Positions 16,039 to 24,571 of a stretch of 64,000 bases of DNA are shown piece by piece. This stretch comes from Microthrixaceae bacterium. GTDB taxonomy: Bacteria; Actinomycetota; Acidimicrobiia; Acidimicrobiales; Iamiaceae. The notes beneath the pieces were generated by a model. The model saw nothing but the letters and a program-made list of their open reading frames with translations, had not been told where the DNA came from and did no database searches. Position 1 is the first letter of the stretch. Every line of letters starts with the position of its first letter. The position numbers and the translations under genes were made by a program. The stretch is taken from NCBI GenBank assembly GCA_016702505.1, contig JADJDU010000007.1:62001-126000 (forward strand), read 5' to 3'.

Positions 16039-16757
16039 TACCCCGTCACCGCCACCCTGATATTGGTCGGGCCGGCGGCGTGGAGGGTGATGGTCCCGTC
16101 AGGGTTCAACGGAACGGTGAACACCCCCGCGGCACCGACACTGCCTGTTTCCCACACCAACTCACCCGCAGCCGCATCCCCCGACGGGGCGACACGAACC
16201 TGCCCGCCGTTGGCGTGTTGGGCCAGGATCGACACGGTGACTGCGTTCACGCCTGTGGCTGGGATCCCGCCTCGTCCGGCGGTGGCGATGTCGGTTTCAC
16301 CCGCGGGGAGCGTCCCGCACGGTGAGCCGTCACACACACCTGTTCCCGACACGGATTCGGCGGTGACCGTGGGGGTGAGCGGCCAGTAGTTCAGGGCCGG
16401 AACCCACGGCGACGGGGCCCGGAAATAGCCGACCACATCGACCGACACATCCACCCCCACCCCAGACGCCAGGGTGATCGTCCCGTTCCCAGCCAGTTTC
16501 GCGGTGACGGTCTGAGCAGTGGTTTGCCCGGTGTTGAGTGGGAGGGTGCCTGCGGCGGCGTCACCAGCCGGGTTCACTTCCAACCAGCCATCAGCAGTGG
16601 TGCCTGACGCGATGATCGACACCACCACCGCCGTCACCCCACTGGCGGGTACACCGCCCACACCGGTGACCTGGACTGCGACAGGGTCATCGGCGGCGAT
16701 CCTCGCGCACGGGGCACCATCACACGTCCCCGCCCCCGTCGTCGTATCGACGATGCG
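15634..16757 (-). repeat. Three tandem actinobacterial DVVGYF-type surface domains
   Basis: Three copies of ~115 residues: 16757-16413, 16385-16026 and 15978-15634. Each begins V/I-VDTT.G.G.CD..PC (copy 2 keeps only the GTGVCDGSPC part), has a GxGG(I/V/L)...G..AV.VS(I/V) core and ends VDV(V/I)G(Y/V)F-AP or VTGYWKIP. Similar repeats occur in exported actinobacterial proteins. Here they sit inside an RHS shell between the YD repeats and the core. Confidence 0.65.
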
Positions 16758-16802
16758 GGTAGCGGGACGGGGACGTACTGGCGGGCGGTGTCGTCTTGCC
16801 AC
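15972..16802 (-). CDS. RHS protein part 5: two inserted surface domains
   Basis: 276 residues holding two copies of the surface domain. Copy 1 (residues 16-130) runs RIVDTTTGAGTCDGAPC ... GVGGVPASGVTAVVVSI ... VDVVGYFRAP. Copy 2 (140-259) runs SGTGVCDGSPC ... GRGGIPATGVNAVTVSI ... VAVTGYWKIP. The first 13 residues are out of frame. The end is lost at DAPP near 15980, where one extra base restores TRLVDTTNG of copy 3. Confidence 0.7.
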   Translation of the reverse strand: MARRHRPPVRPRPATRIVDTTTGAGTCDGAPCARIAADDPVAVQVTGVGGVPASGVTAVVVSIIASGTTADGWLEVNPAGDAAAGTLPLNTGQTTAQTVTAKLAGNGTITLASGVGVDVSVDVVGYFRAPSPWVPALNYWPLTPTVTAESVSGTGVCDGSPCGTLPAGETDIATAGRGGIPATGVNAVTVSILAQHANGGQVRVAPSGDAAAGELVWETGSVGAAGVFTVPLNPDGTITLHAAGPTNIRVAVTGYWKIPTGNDTGLGLDLLDAPPA

Positions 16803-17761
16803 GTCGTGGGCAGGACCGCCGAAGTCATGCGGTTCTCGGCATCAAACCCATACGTTGCGGTCGTTCCCGACGGGAACGTCATCGAGGTCCGGTTCCCGCG
16901 GGCGTCATAGCCATAGGTAGTCGCGTCAGCGGGTGGGGTCCCACAATCACCGCCCTCGACGGTTTGCGATGTCCAACACAGCCGTTGGGCGGGGTCGAAC
17001 ACCTGCAACACCCCGTCCGCGTCGACCAGGTTCGTGGCCGCATCAAACCCGAACCCCTCCGTCCCCGTCGAAGTGAGGCGGTCCCGGTCGTCATAGGCCC
17101 ACGACTGGTTCTGGCCAGCGACCACGCCGGTCCCGGTGACGGTGGTGACCTGGCCCTTCAGGTCACGGGGCCCATAGGAGAGGCTGCCCAGCACCGTGGA
17201 ACCGCGGTTCCAAGACACACCGACCATCCGATCAGCGCGGTCAAAGCTGTAGACGTCACGGTTCTGTGAGGACACCGGGAACACCGTTTCGGACCAGTTG
17301 CTGTTCTCGTCATAGCCGAACGTGGTCAGCCGCCCGGTCCAATCCGTTACCGACTCCAACCGTCCCGCATCATCGAATTCTCTGGTCACCGCTGTGGTCT
17401 GGCCGGGGTAGGAGATCGAGGTCAGGTTCGACATGTCATCCCAGCCATAACCCGTGGAACGACCATTCACATCGGTGTGGGACTTCAACCTCGACCGGCC
17501 ATCCCAGACCCACATCTCAGTATCACCACCCCGCGACGCGTGGGTACGGCGACCAACCTGGTCATAGACGATCCCCTCCACATCGGGTGTGGCCGGGTCG
17601 GCGTAGTCGACACCGGTCGGACGGCCCGCCAAGTCATATGCGTACGTGATGCAACCGGTCTTGGGCGAGGAAGCGCAGTTGCCGCCCGGTTGGGTAACCG
17701 ACCCGAGGTGGCCCTCATCGTTCCACGTGTAGCCGGTGGTCGCGTTGGCCGGGTCGGTCAC
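16634..17761 (-). CDS. RHS protein part 4: YD repeats to first inserted domain
   Basis: 375 residues of YD shell: YTWNDEGHLGSVTQPGG, ITYAYDLAGRPTGVDY, RSRLKSHTDVNGR, SWNRGSTVLGSLSYG (the stretch duplicated at 14272) and YGYDARGNRTSMTFPSG. The frame fails near 16745 at the border to the first inserted domain. One added C gives PATRIVDTTTG. Confidence 0.7.
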   Translation of the reverse strand: MTDPANATTGYTWNDEGHLGSVTQPGGNCASSPKTGCITYAYDLAGRPTGVDYADPATPDVEGIVYDQVGRRTHASRGGDTEMWVWDGRSRLKSHTDVNGRSTGYGWDDMSNLTSISYPGQTTAVTREFDDAGRLESVTDWTGRLTTFGYDENSNWSETVFPVSSQNRDVYSFDRADRMVGVSWNRGSTVLGSLSYGPRDLKGQVTTVTGTGVVAGQNQSWAYDDRDRLTSTGTEGFGFDAATNLVDADGVLQVFDPAQRLCWTSQTVEGGDCGTPPADATTYGYDARGNRTSMTFPSGTTATYGFDAENRMTSAVLPTTWQDDTARQYVPVPLPASSIRRRGRGRVMVPRARGSPPMTLSQSRSPVWAVYPPVG

Positions 17762-17783
17762 CGACTCGAGACGACCTAGCCCG

Positions 17784-18515
17784 TCATAGCCATAGGACCC
17801 ATTGGCCGTTCAGTTCGTTCACGAACCTGGTTCGGCGTCCGTCAGGGTCATACTCGTAGGTACGTGCCCCCGGACCGGGTGGATCCACCACCTCGAGACG
17901 ATCCACCACGTCATACCCATAGGTCGTGACATCGCCTGTGGTGACCGTCGCTGACAACCCGGTCTCCACCCGGTTCATGTTCCCGTTCAGGTCGTAACCG
18001 GTCTTCACCCGGTTCCCCAACGGATCGGTCTCCTCGATCACCCGACCAAACTCATCAGACACCAACACCGTCTTCCACAACTGCTGGTCAGCGCCCACCA
18101 GATTGCCTTTCGGGGCCACCACCCACTCCAAACGCCCGATCGGGTCATAGCCCATCGACGTCTTGTTCCCCAACGGGTCCGTCACCGACTTCAAATCCCC
18201 AGTACCGGGATCATAGGAATACGCCCAGTGCTGGCTACGACCGTCGATCACCTCCACCAGATCATCCCGACGCACCGGGTCATACACCAACGACGTCGAC
18301 GCCTCCACAGGCGTGCCCACCGCGTCGACCACCGTCTCGGGCATCCCATCAGCGTTATAGGCAACCGTGGAGGTCACCACATTCACAGTCGACGCTGGCA
18401 ACGGGGCCGCGGTCTCACCCACCGACACCGACGTCACCTGATCAAAACTGTTGTAGGTCCAACGCGTCACCCGCCCCGACGCATCCCTAGCCATCTCCCC
18501 GGTTCCCACGAGCAT
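17784..18515 (-). CDS. RHS protein part 3: YD repeats
   Basis: 243 residues with seven or so YD repeats, for example WAYSYDPGTGDLKSVTDPLG, MGYDPIGRLEWV, TGYDLNGNMNRV, YGYDVVDRLEVV and YEYDPDGRRTRFV. The frame is lost after FVNELNGQW; removing one G near 17770 gives QWSYGYDGLGRLESV and joins part 4. Confidence 0.7.
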   Translation of the reverse strand: MLVGTGEMARDASGRVTRWTYNSFDQVTSVSVGETAAPLPASTVNVVTSTVAYNADGMPETVVDAVGTPVEASTSLVYDPVRRDDLVEVIDGRSQHWAYSYDPGTGDLKSVTDPLGNKTSMGYDPIGRLEWVVAPKGNLVGADQQLWKTVLVSDEFGRVIEETDPLGNRVKTGYDLNGNMNRVETGLSATVTTGDVTTYGYDVVDRLEVVDPPGPGARTYEYDPDGRRTRFVNELNGQWVLWL

Positions 18516-18888
18516 CGTTGTCGAACACCACCACCCCAGCCGGAGAGGTGACTTGTTCCAACGCCAACGTCACCGGATCCCGCTCATAGGTGACCTCTTC
18601 CTCCAACGCGGTGCCTGGTGCCATCGTCCGGCCCTCGATGACACCAGCGGTGTCGTAGTGGTCGATGCGTTGACGGCCCGACGGAAACGTCACCACCGTC
18701 GACCCCGGACCCGGCGTAAAGAAATCAAACCTCGTCACCTGACCGGCCTCATCGGTCTGGGTGTGCAGACGACCCTGATGGTCATAGGAGTTCACCACCT
18801 CCGGGCCCACCGGCTGATGACGGGGCTTGAGCACCCGGATCACCCGATGCTCACCGTCATAACCAAACGACCACCCCGTCACCAACAT
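18487..18888 (-). CDS. RHS protein part 2: YD repeats
   Basis: 133 residues of YD-repeat shell: WSFGYDGEHRVIRV, VNSYDHQGRLHTQTDEAGQVTRFDF, IDHYDTAGVIEGR. It joins part 1 at GDG-WSFGYD if one G is removed from a GGGG run near 18877. It joins part 3 at ARGNR-EMARD if one G is removed from the run at 18500. Confidence 0.7.
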   Translation of the reverse strand: MLVTGWSFGYDGEHRVIRVLKPRHQPVGPEVVNSYDHQGRLHTQTDEAGQVTRFDFFTPGPGSTVVTFPSGRQRIDHYDTAGVIEGRTMAPGTALEEEVTYERDPVTLALEQVTSPAGVVVFDNDARGNRGDG

Positions 18889-20161
18889 CGGTGAAAGACG
18901 TCAAATTGCCAGCCGGGTCATACCCGAACTGGATCGACCGATCTCCAACCAACGGATCATCGGCCACCGAATCCAACCGGGCACCGTCCCACTCGAAAAC
19001 AAGACGCCGCCCCGCCTCGTCCTCCATGAACTCAACCTGCCCGCCCGACCCATAAAACAAACTGGTCTCGTTGCCGAACTGGTCACCCAACCCCACCAGA
19101 CGCCCCGACGCATCAAACCGGAACACCTCGAAATGGTTCCGGGTAAACACCCAACCCCCACCCGCAGTCTCCACCAACCCGGCGCTGAACCGCCCCGGCG
19201 CCCCCCACACACCGCCCGACCTCGAGAACGGGACCGTCGCCCCCGTCTCCTCCACCACCGTCACCGCATCAGACCCATCCACCCGCACCCGCATCGACAA
19301 CAAAGACGACCACCCAAACCCCGTCGGCCCATCCACCGCCGCATCCGACGACGAAAACATCAACCCAAACCCCAAACCAGCCCCCCGCCCCGACACCGAC
19401 AAACCCGGCAACCCAAACCAGAAATTCCCCGTCCTCGTATCCACCGGATCACCCTCATCCGTCCGGCACGCGCACGGATCCTTCAACGACCCGCCAGGAC
19501 GATTCGACTCGGTGTCGGGCCGGGTGCTCGTCGGACACCCCGGTGGCTTGACCCCAACCGCATTCGGGCCAAGATCAGTGAAGAACCTCGACCGGTACTC
19601 CAACCCGCTCCCACCCTCAAAGGTCCGAGTCGTCGTCACCTTCAAGATCACCTCACGACTCGCCCCGTCATTACGCCAAATCGAAATCACACGATCAGAC
19701 TCATCAGGAGCCGGGTACTCACCCCACCCCGGCATCCCCGGCGTCCCAGACTCACGCCGTGCCTGGAACCGGAAATTGGTCTCAGCAAGCTGCTCCCCAG
19801 ACGTCTCCAGCACCGTATAAACCGCGTCATAGGTCGCGCTGAAATACCAGCGATAAGGCTCCAAACCAACCCGCCCCGCCTCGTCCGCCCTCAACCACGA
19901 ACCCCCACCAGGTACCCACAACCTCACATAGGCCACCGTCGGATTCCCCGCATGCCGGAACGTCACCGTCTGCGCCGACGAACACCACACCCTCGGAGCC
20001 GACCCGACATCACTGCCAGGCGCAACCTCAACCGGCAGAAACGGAGACCCAGGATGATCCCAAGGCGGCCGAGCCGCCACCGGCCCCGCCCCAAACATCA
20101 CCCCAACCGCCGCCCCCAACACACACACACACACACACAGAAACCGCGCGAACCCGACCAA
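18857..20161 (-). CDS. RHS protein part 1: signal peptide, N-terminal region, first YD repeats
   Basis: 434 residues from a TTG. Residues 1-31 form a signal peptide (hydrophobic VCVCVLGAAVGVMFGAG, then AAR cleavage region). The middle has a paired-cysteine segment (PGCPTSTRP, KDPCACRTDEGDPVDTRTGNFW) followed by GLSVSGRGAGLGFGLMFSS and FGWSSLLSMRV, the usual entrance to an RHS shell. YD repeats begin at HFEVFRFDASGRL. The true frame ends at TSFTDVGDG; the last residues VVVWL are past the frameshift. Confidence 0.75.
   Translation of the reverse strand: MVGFARFLCVCVCVLGAAVGVMFGAGPVAARPPWDHPGSPFLPVEVAPGSDVGSAPRVWCSSAQTVTFRHAGNPTVAYVRLWVPGGGSWLRADEAGRVGLEPYRWYFSATYDAVYTVLETSGEQLAETNFRFQARRESGTPGMPGWGEYPAPDESDRVISIWRNDGASREVILKVTTTRTFEGGSGLEYRSRFFTDLGPNAVGVKPPGCPTSTRPDTESNRPGGSLKDPCACRTDEGDPVDTRTGNFWFGLPGLSVSGRGAGLGFGLMFSSSDAAVDGPTGFGWSSLLSMRVRVDGSDAVTVVEETGATVPFSRSGGVWGAPGRFSAGLVETAGGGWVFTRNHFEVFRFDASGRLVGLGDQFGNETSLFYGSGGQVEFMEDEAGRRLVFEWDGARLDSVADDPLVGDRSIQFGYDPAGNLTSFTDVGDGVVVWL
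20119..20139. repeat. (TG)10 dinucleotide tract in RHS signal-peptide codons
   Basis: Twenty-one alternating bases, read TG on the coding minus strand, encode the CVCVCV stretch of the signal peptide. The TTG at 20161 is in frame with the RHS gene at the present length. The ATG at 20177 is not, but would be after gain of one TG unit or loss of two. This is the layout of a slippage-driven on/off switch. Confidence 0.7.
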
Positions 20162-20360
20162 TCCTGGAACCCGTCATAACGCTAGTTATCGGCACCGCCC
20201 TTCGGAAGTTGAGGACCATCTTCATGTCGCCTCCATCGAGCAGTGCGGCGCGTTCACCGGCCATGCTGGTCATTCCACTGCCGACCGGGACACTGTCGAC
20301 CGGGAACGATCTAACCCCGTAGGCTTGGCGGGGCGATGGGGTTCGGCGGGGTTGGGCCGG

Positions 20361-20378
20361 TAGCCTGCCGGGCCGATG
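20361..20378 (+). promoter_or_regulatory. Leaderless-type -10 box of sortase gene
   Basis: TAGCCT at 20361-20366 lies nine bases before the sortase ATG at 20376. The 214-base divergent gap between the RHS gene and the sortase holds nothing else recognisable except a second TAGGCT at 20320-20325 before an ATG at 20336 that opens no convincing gene. Confidence 0.4.
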
Positions 20379-21395
20379 GTGATGTCTCGGGTACTTGGCG
20401 CGGTGGGGCGCGTGCTGGTCACGGCGGGGGTGCTGACCTTGTTGTTCGTGGCCTACCAACTGTGGGGCACCAACATCCACACCGCCCGGGCGCAGGACTC
20501 CCTCGAGAAGGAGTTCGAACAGGTCCTGGCCACCGCCTCCACCACCACGGTGCCGACCACGACCACCTCGACCACCGCACCCGGCCCCACCATCCCCGGA
20601 GAGGTGCAGGACCTGGTGGCGCCGGTATTGGCCCCAGCGAACCTGCCGTTGCCTGCCTACGGAGACCCGATCGCCCAGCTCAAGATCCCCCGAATAGGGG
20701 TGGATTCGGTGGTGGTAGAAGGCGAGAGCCTCGAACAGCTCAAGCGGGGACCCGCCCACTACCAGGGCACTCCCCTTCCCGGTCAGCGGGGCAACTCGGC
20801 CATCGCCGGTCACCGCACCACCTACGGGGCACCGTTCCACAACCTGGACAAGCTGGCCCCCGGCGACCAGATCATCGTGGAAACCATGCAGGGCAAGTTC
20901 GTCTATGAAGTGGACGTTCCGCCGTTCATCGTCAAGCCCGAACAGGTCGAGGTCCTCGACGACAAGGGCGACAACCGCATCACCCTCACCGCCTGTCACC
21001 CCAAGTATTCGCTGAAGGAGCGGATCATCGTGACCGGGGTACTGGTCGGCCAGCCGGCGCCACCGATCGAAGGCCAGGAGCAGGCCCGCCAAGAGGCCGC
21101 CGAGCTGGCCAGCGAGAACGCCGAGGCCGCGCCGGCCGGAAGATCTGAGATCGACGGCGAGTTCACCGCCGACTCGGGATCACGGGGTCCCGCCATCGTG
21201 TGGGCTCTGGTGTGCGCTGGGGTGTGGCTGGCGGCGTGGGCGGCATCCAAGAAGCTCGACGCCAAGGTGGGTCGGCGTCGCAAGAACCGCTGGCTGCTGA
21301 CCTGGAGTCCTTACGTGGTCGGCCTACCGATCTTCTTGGTGTGCCTCTACGCCTTCTTCGAACACCTCGCCAACCTGCTTCCGGCCAGCTTCTGA
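20376..21395 (+). CDS. Class E sortase
   Basis: A 339-residue membrane transpeptidase that should cleave a sorting signal and anchor proteins to the cell wall or pilus. It has an N-terminal helix (about 8-28), a Thr-rich stretch, then the sortase barrel: QLKIPRIGVDSVVVEG, catalytic His146 in AGHRTTYG, Cys207 in TLTACHPKYS and Arg216 in KERIIV. Two more membrane segments follow near the C-terminus (VWALVCAGVWLAAWAA and YVVGLPIFLVCLYAFF). The TLTACHP motif is typical of class E. No sortase substrate with an obvious LPxTG-like signal is encoded nearby; the divergent RHS protein lacks one. Confidence 0.88.
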   Translation: MVMSRVLGAVGRVLVTAGVLTLLFVAYQLWGTNIHTARAQDSLEKEFEQVLATASTTTVPTTTTSTTAPGPTIPGEVQDLVAPVLAPANLPLPAYGDPIAQLKIPRIGVDSVVVEGESLEQLKRGPAHYQGTPLPGQRGNSAIAGHRTTYGAPFHNLDKLAPGDQIIVETMQGKFVYEVDVPPFIVKPEQVEVLDDKGDNRITLTACHPKYSLKERIIVTGVLVGQPAPPIEGQEQARQEAAELASENAEAAPAGRSEIDGEFTADSGSRGPAIVWALVCAGVWLAAWAASKKLDAKVGRRRKNRWLLTWSPYVVGLPIFLVCLYAFFEHLANLLPASF

Positions 21396-21423
21396 AACCT
21401 TCGGGTCCGTTCTCGACCGCTGG

Positions 21424-22179
21424 CTACCGGCCTCGGAACTGGGGGGATCGGCGGTTGCGGAAGGCGTCGATGCCTTCGGCGAAGTCGGCGCTGGTCCAGG
21501 CCCGGTCGAAGGCGGCGGCCACGTCGACATCTTCTGGCGGTGTTGCCTCCAGGCGGTTGAGCATCAGCTTGTGGCCGGCGATGGTGAGCGGTGCCAGGGT
21601 TGCGATCTGTTCGGCCCAGGCCAAAGCCTCGGGCAACGCACCCTCGCGGTTGACCAAACCCAGGAGTAGGGCCTGGTCGCCCTTAACCACCTCGGCCGCC
21701 AACAAGATGGCACGGGCCACGCTGGGGCCGGCCATGGTGGCCACCCGCTGTACGGTCCAATGGTTGACCATCAGCCCGAGCTTGGCGGCCGGTACCCCGA
21801 AGCTGGCATCGGCGGTGGCCACCCTCAGGTCACAGGCCACCGCCAGCTGGGAGCCAGCCCCCAAGGCTGATCCTTCGATGGCGGCGATGGTGGGAAAGCT
21901 CACGTCTCGGAGACGGTCGAGCACACCCTGAAGCAAGGCGGCAAACGACGAATCCTCGACCCCGGTCAGGTCCGCTCCCGAACAGAAGTGGCCGCCGGCA
22001 CCGGTGAGGATCAGGACTCGGGTGGGGCGACCGGCCGCACCCTCCAATGCCGAGGTCAACTCCGCCAATGTCTGGTGGTCGAGCGCGTTGCGACGCTCCT
22101 GGCGGTCCAAGGTGATGACGGTGATGGCGTCGTCACCGGCCACGCCGGGCGCCCCACGAGTTTCGATGTGCACGGTCAC
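21424..22179 (-). CDS. Enoyl-CoA hydratase/isomerase family protein
   Basis: A 252-residue crotonase-fold enzyme of acyl-CoA metabolism. It shows VITLDRQERRNALD, the oxyanion-hole motifs HFCSGADLTG and EGSALGAGSQLAVACDLRVA, and LGLMVNHWTVQRV. In the second oxyanion loop, the catalytic Glu positions of true hydratases (E144/E164 type) read GAGSQLAVA and KLGLMVN, so the first acidic residue seems absent; isomerase or hydrolase activity is possible. I chose the GTG at 22179 with GGGAG upstream because the earlier open frame runs into the divergent DUF1877 gene. Confidence 0.8.
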   Translation of the reverse strand: MTVHIETRGAPGVAGDDAITVITLDRQERRNALDHQTLAELTSALEGAAGRPTRVLILTGAGGHFCSGADLTGVEDSSFAALLQGVLDRLRDVSFPTIAAIEGSALGAGSQLAVACDLRVATADASFGVPAAKLGLMVNHWTVQRVATMAGPSVARAILLAAEVVKGDQALLLGLVNREGALPEALAWAEQIATLAPLTIAGHKLMLNRLEATPPEDVDVAAAFDRAWTSADFAEGIDAFRNRRSPQFRGR

Positions 22180-22254
22180 TGCGTCTCCCGACGGTCTGAG
22201 GCCAACGGCGCTGGACCCTACCGCCCGAGCTCGAAGCGCCCTAGGGTTCGCCAA

Positions 22255-22728
22255 ATGGGGATGGTCTCGTTCTGGGTTCCGGTGTCGGCCGCCGAAGCAG
22301 AAGCACTGGCGGAGGGTCGGCTCGATCCGTGGGATCTGCTCGAAGACGAGCGATGTGTAGACGTGGACAAGGCCTGGCACGGCATTCACGCCGCGCTGAC
22401 CGGCGGCGTCGACGAAGTGGACACCGCGCTGGGCCAGGTCGTCATGGGCGGGACCGAGTTCGGCGAAGACGGCGGCTACGGCCCGCCCCGGCTGGTCTCG
22501 GCCGAACAGGTGCGGGCCGCCAGCACCGCCCTAGACGAGCTCGGCCCTGGCGGCTTCGCCGAACACCTCGACCTGACCGAGCTCACCCGCCTGGGCGCCT
22601 ACCCCGGAGTGTGGGACGAGGACGAGGACGAACTGCGGGCCTGGCTCGGCGACGCGTTCGACCTGCTGGCCGCCACGTTCCGCCACGCCGCGGCCCGAGG
22701 TGATGCCGTACTGGTCATGTTGTCCTGA
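22255..22728 (+). CDS. DUF1877 (YfbM-like) protein
   Basis: A 157-residue protein starting MGMVSFWVPVS, the DUF1877 opening, with DKAWHGIHAALTG, MGGTEFGEDGGYGPPRLVSAEQV and WLGDAFDLLAATFRHAAARGDAVLVML in the family pattern. It is soluble, of unknown function, and usually acts alone. TAGGGT at 22242-22247, seven bases before the ATG, indicates a leaderless transcript. Confidence 0.85.
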   Translation: MGMVSFWVPVSAAEAEALAEGRLDPWDLLEDERCVDVDKAWHGIHAALTGGVDEVDTALGQVVMGGTEFGEDGGYGPPRLVSAEQVRAASTALDELGPGGFAEHLDLTELTRLGAYPGVWDEDEDELRAWLGDAFDLLAATFRHAAARGDAVLVMLS

Positions 22729-22744
22729 GCCGACCTCGATCCGC

Positions 22745-24571
22745 TCATCGATCGATGCTGACCTCTTCGAGCAGCGCATCCACCCGCTGACGGGTTGACG
22801 CGTCGGGCCCTACCGGCGCGTAGAGGGCGTCGTCCACGGCTCGGCCGACATCGGCTACGCGGGGGTCACCGACCCTGGCCGCCAGGAGCGCGGCGTACGC
22901 GGTGGCGGTCTGGGCGTCAGCCCGAGGCTGGCCCGTGCTTCGGCCCCATTCTTCCAACCGTGACTCGGTCACCGCGGCCCAGCCCTGGGGACGAGACCGG
23001 CGGGCGGCCACCGTTCGCCGTACCAGGTGGAACACCGCCCAACCTGCCAGACCGACGGCGGCCAGCCCCACCAGCACCTGCACCCCGTGCTCCACCAGCC
23101 ACTGGCCCGCGGCGGGCTCGGCCCGGTCGGCGCCGGCCAGGGGAACCGACGCGGTGGGATCGAACGGAACCCAGCCCAGGTCGGGGAACCAGACCTCGGC
23201 CCAGGCGTGGGCATCACGCTCCCGGACCACATAGGTGCCGGTCAGTGGCTTGGCTTCGCCGGGGACGTACCCGGTGACAAGGCGAGCCGGGATTCCGTTG
23301 ACCCGAGCCATCACCACCAGGCTCGACGCCACCTGTTCACACCATCCCTCTCGGGCGGTGAACAAGAAGTGGTCGACCACGTCGACACCCTTCGGGGACA
23401 GGGCGGCGTCGAGGGAGTAGCGGGTGGTCCGGCCCATCCACCGCTCCAACGCCCGGACCTTGTCGTAGTTGGACGTGAAGCCTTCGGTAGCGGCCAACGC
23501 CGCGTCGCGAACCCTCGGTGTGGTCTCGGGGTCCGCCGCGTAGCGCAGGGTCACCTCCTCGGGGATCGGTCCATCGGCGGCGCGCAACACCTCTTCGGTG
23601 AGCGGACGACGGCGGCTGACCGCGGTGTAGGTGGCTCCTCGCCCGAACGCCTCGGCCCCGGTGAACACCGAACCATCGGCGGTCTGCACCACCTGGGACG
23701 CGGCATCGACCGAGACCGCCGACGCCGCGGCGAAGACCACGTCGCTGTAACCAGCCTCTAGCCGGAACCGCTGGACCAGCACGTCGTCACCGGTGGCTCC
23801 CAGATCGAATCGATCATGGGCCAACTCGCCCTCAGGCGTCGCCGCGAACCGACGAGGTTGGCTCTGCGTCCAGGTCCGGCCGTCCCACTGGTCGAAGATC
23901 TGTCCCCTCCAGAACGTGGCCCGGTCGGCATCGACGGTGAACACCACCTTGTCGGTCAGATCGGGGCGGTCGGTCATGTCCAGCCGATCCGAGGCCAGCA
24001 CCGGCCCGGCCCCGTCGCCGTCGACCTCGAGGCGGGGGCCTTCACCCAACGACACCGGCCGACTGATCACCGGCACCACGAACGGTGCCGCCACGAAGAT
24101 GATGGCCAGCACCGCCAGGGCGGCGGCCACGCTCGACACGGTCAGGCCCCTCCGAGGTGGGACCGGTTCGGTCCCCCTGATCGGCGGGGCCATGTCGGTG
24201 CCGACTCGATCGGCCACCACCAGGACCACCACCACCAGCACCGCCAGAGCCAGCACCCCCTGGCTGCCGGTGAACATCGAAGTCGCCACCGCGCCAGCCC
24301 GGATGTGCAAGAAGGCGGTGACCATGGCCATGCCCACTGCGGTGGCCGACAGCGGGGTGCCGGTGCGGATCAGCGCGGTCAGCACCCCGATCAACGCTCC
24401 ACCGGCGAAGCCGACCATCGGTGGACCACCGGTCAACCCGACGATGATCTGCCCGACCGAGCCCATCATCAACACCAGGGCCGCGCCGAGGCCGACACGG
24501 AGCACGGTGTCGACGTCGTCCCAGTCTCCCGGGCGTCGCCGAACGGTGCGGTGGCCGGTGGCGGGGCTCAT
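22745..24571 (-). CDS. TgpA-like membrane transglutaminase-domain protein
   Basis: About 608 residues. A block of membrane helices (residues ~20-160 and one more) precedes an exported DUF3488-type region and a transglutaminase core with Cys in REGWCEQVASSLVVMARVNGIPAR, His in RDAHAWAEVWFPDLGW and Asp in FDPT. A last helix (VLVGLAAVGLAGWAVFHLV) and a cytoplasmic DUF4129-like tail follow. It is the third gene of a MoxR / DUF58 / TgpA operon, found in many actinobacteria; the function is probably envelope-protein processing or chaperoning. The ATG at 24571 overlaps the DUF58 stop (ATGA). Confidence 0.87.
   Translation of the reverse strand: MSPATGHRTVRRRPGDWDDVDTVLRVGLGAALVLMMGSVGQIIVGLTGGPPMVGFAGGALIGVLTALIRTGTPLSATAVGMAMVTAFLHIRAGAVATSMFTGSQGVLALAVLVVVVLVVADRVGTDMAPPIRGTEPVPPRRGLTVSSVAAALAVLAIIFVAAPFVVPVISRPVSLGEGPRLEVDGDGAGPVLASDRLDMTDRPDLTDKVVFTVDADRATFWRGQIFDQWDGRTWTQSQPRRFAATPEGELAHDRFDLGATGDDVLVQRFRLEAGYSDVVFAAASAVSVDAASQVVQTADGSVFTGAEAFGRGATYTAVSRRRPLTEEVLRAADGPIPEEVTLRYAADPETTPRVRDAALAATEGFTSNYDKVRALERWMGRTTRYSLDAALSPKGVDVVDHFLFTAREGWCEQVASSLVVMARVNGIPARLVTGYVPGEAKPLTGTYVVRERDAHAWAEVWFPDLGWVPFDPTASVPLAGADRAEPAAGQWLVEHGVQVLVGLAAVGLAGWAVFHLVRRTVAARRSRPQGWAAVTESRLEEWGRSTGQPRADAQTATAYAALLAARVGDPRVADVGRAVDDALYAPVGPDASTRQRVDALLEEVSIDR

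Larger units (their letters stand above)
14599..20161 (-). pseudogene. Secreted YD/RHS-repeat polymorphic toxin-like protein, five frameshifts
   Basis: About 1,850 residues once repaired. Order: signal peptide (20161-20070), beta-rich exported region, GDPVDTRTGNFW module seen at the start of many RHS proteins, YD repeats (about 19100-16800), three ~115-residue actinobacterial surface domains (16757-15634), more RHS shell, the RHS core YLRARHYDPTTGQF...VDPL, then a 165-residue tail. Five breaks occur near 18877, 18500, 17770, 16745 and 15980. The first three are one extra G each and the last two one missing base, mostly in G/C runs. Both sides of each break keep YD-type sequence. Such proteins deliver a C-terminal effector to other cells; here the tail is hydrophobic. 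Its start may be the TTG at 20161 or, with a changed TG repeat, the ATG at 20177. Confidence 0.8.

Noticed and set aside
20336..20908. A 190-codon plus-strand frame with its own TAGGCT box
   Set aside because: It overlaps the sortase in another frame and its translation has no protein-like features.
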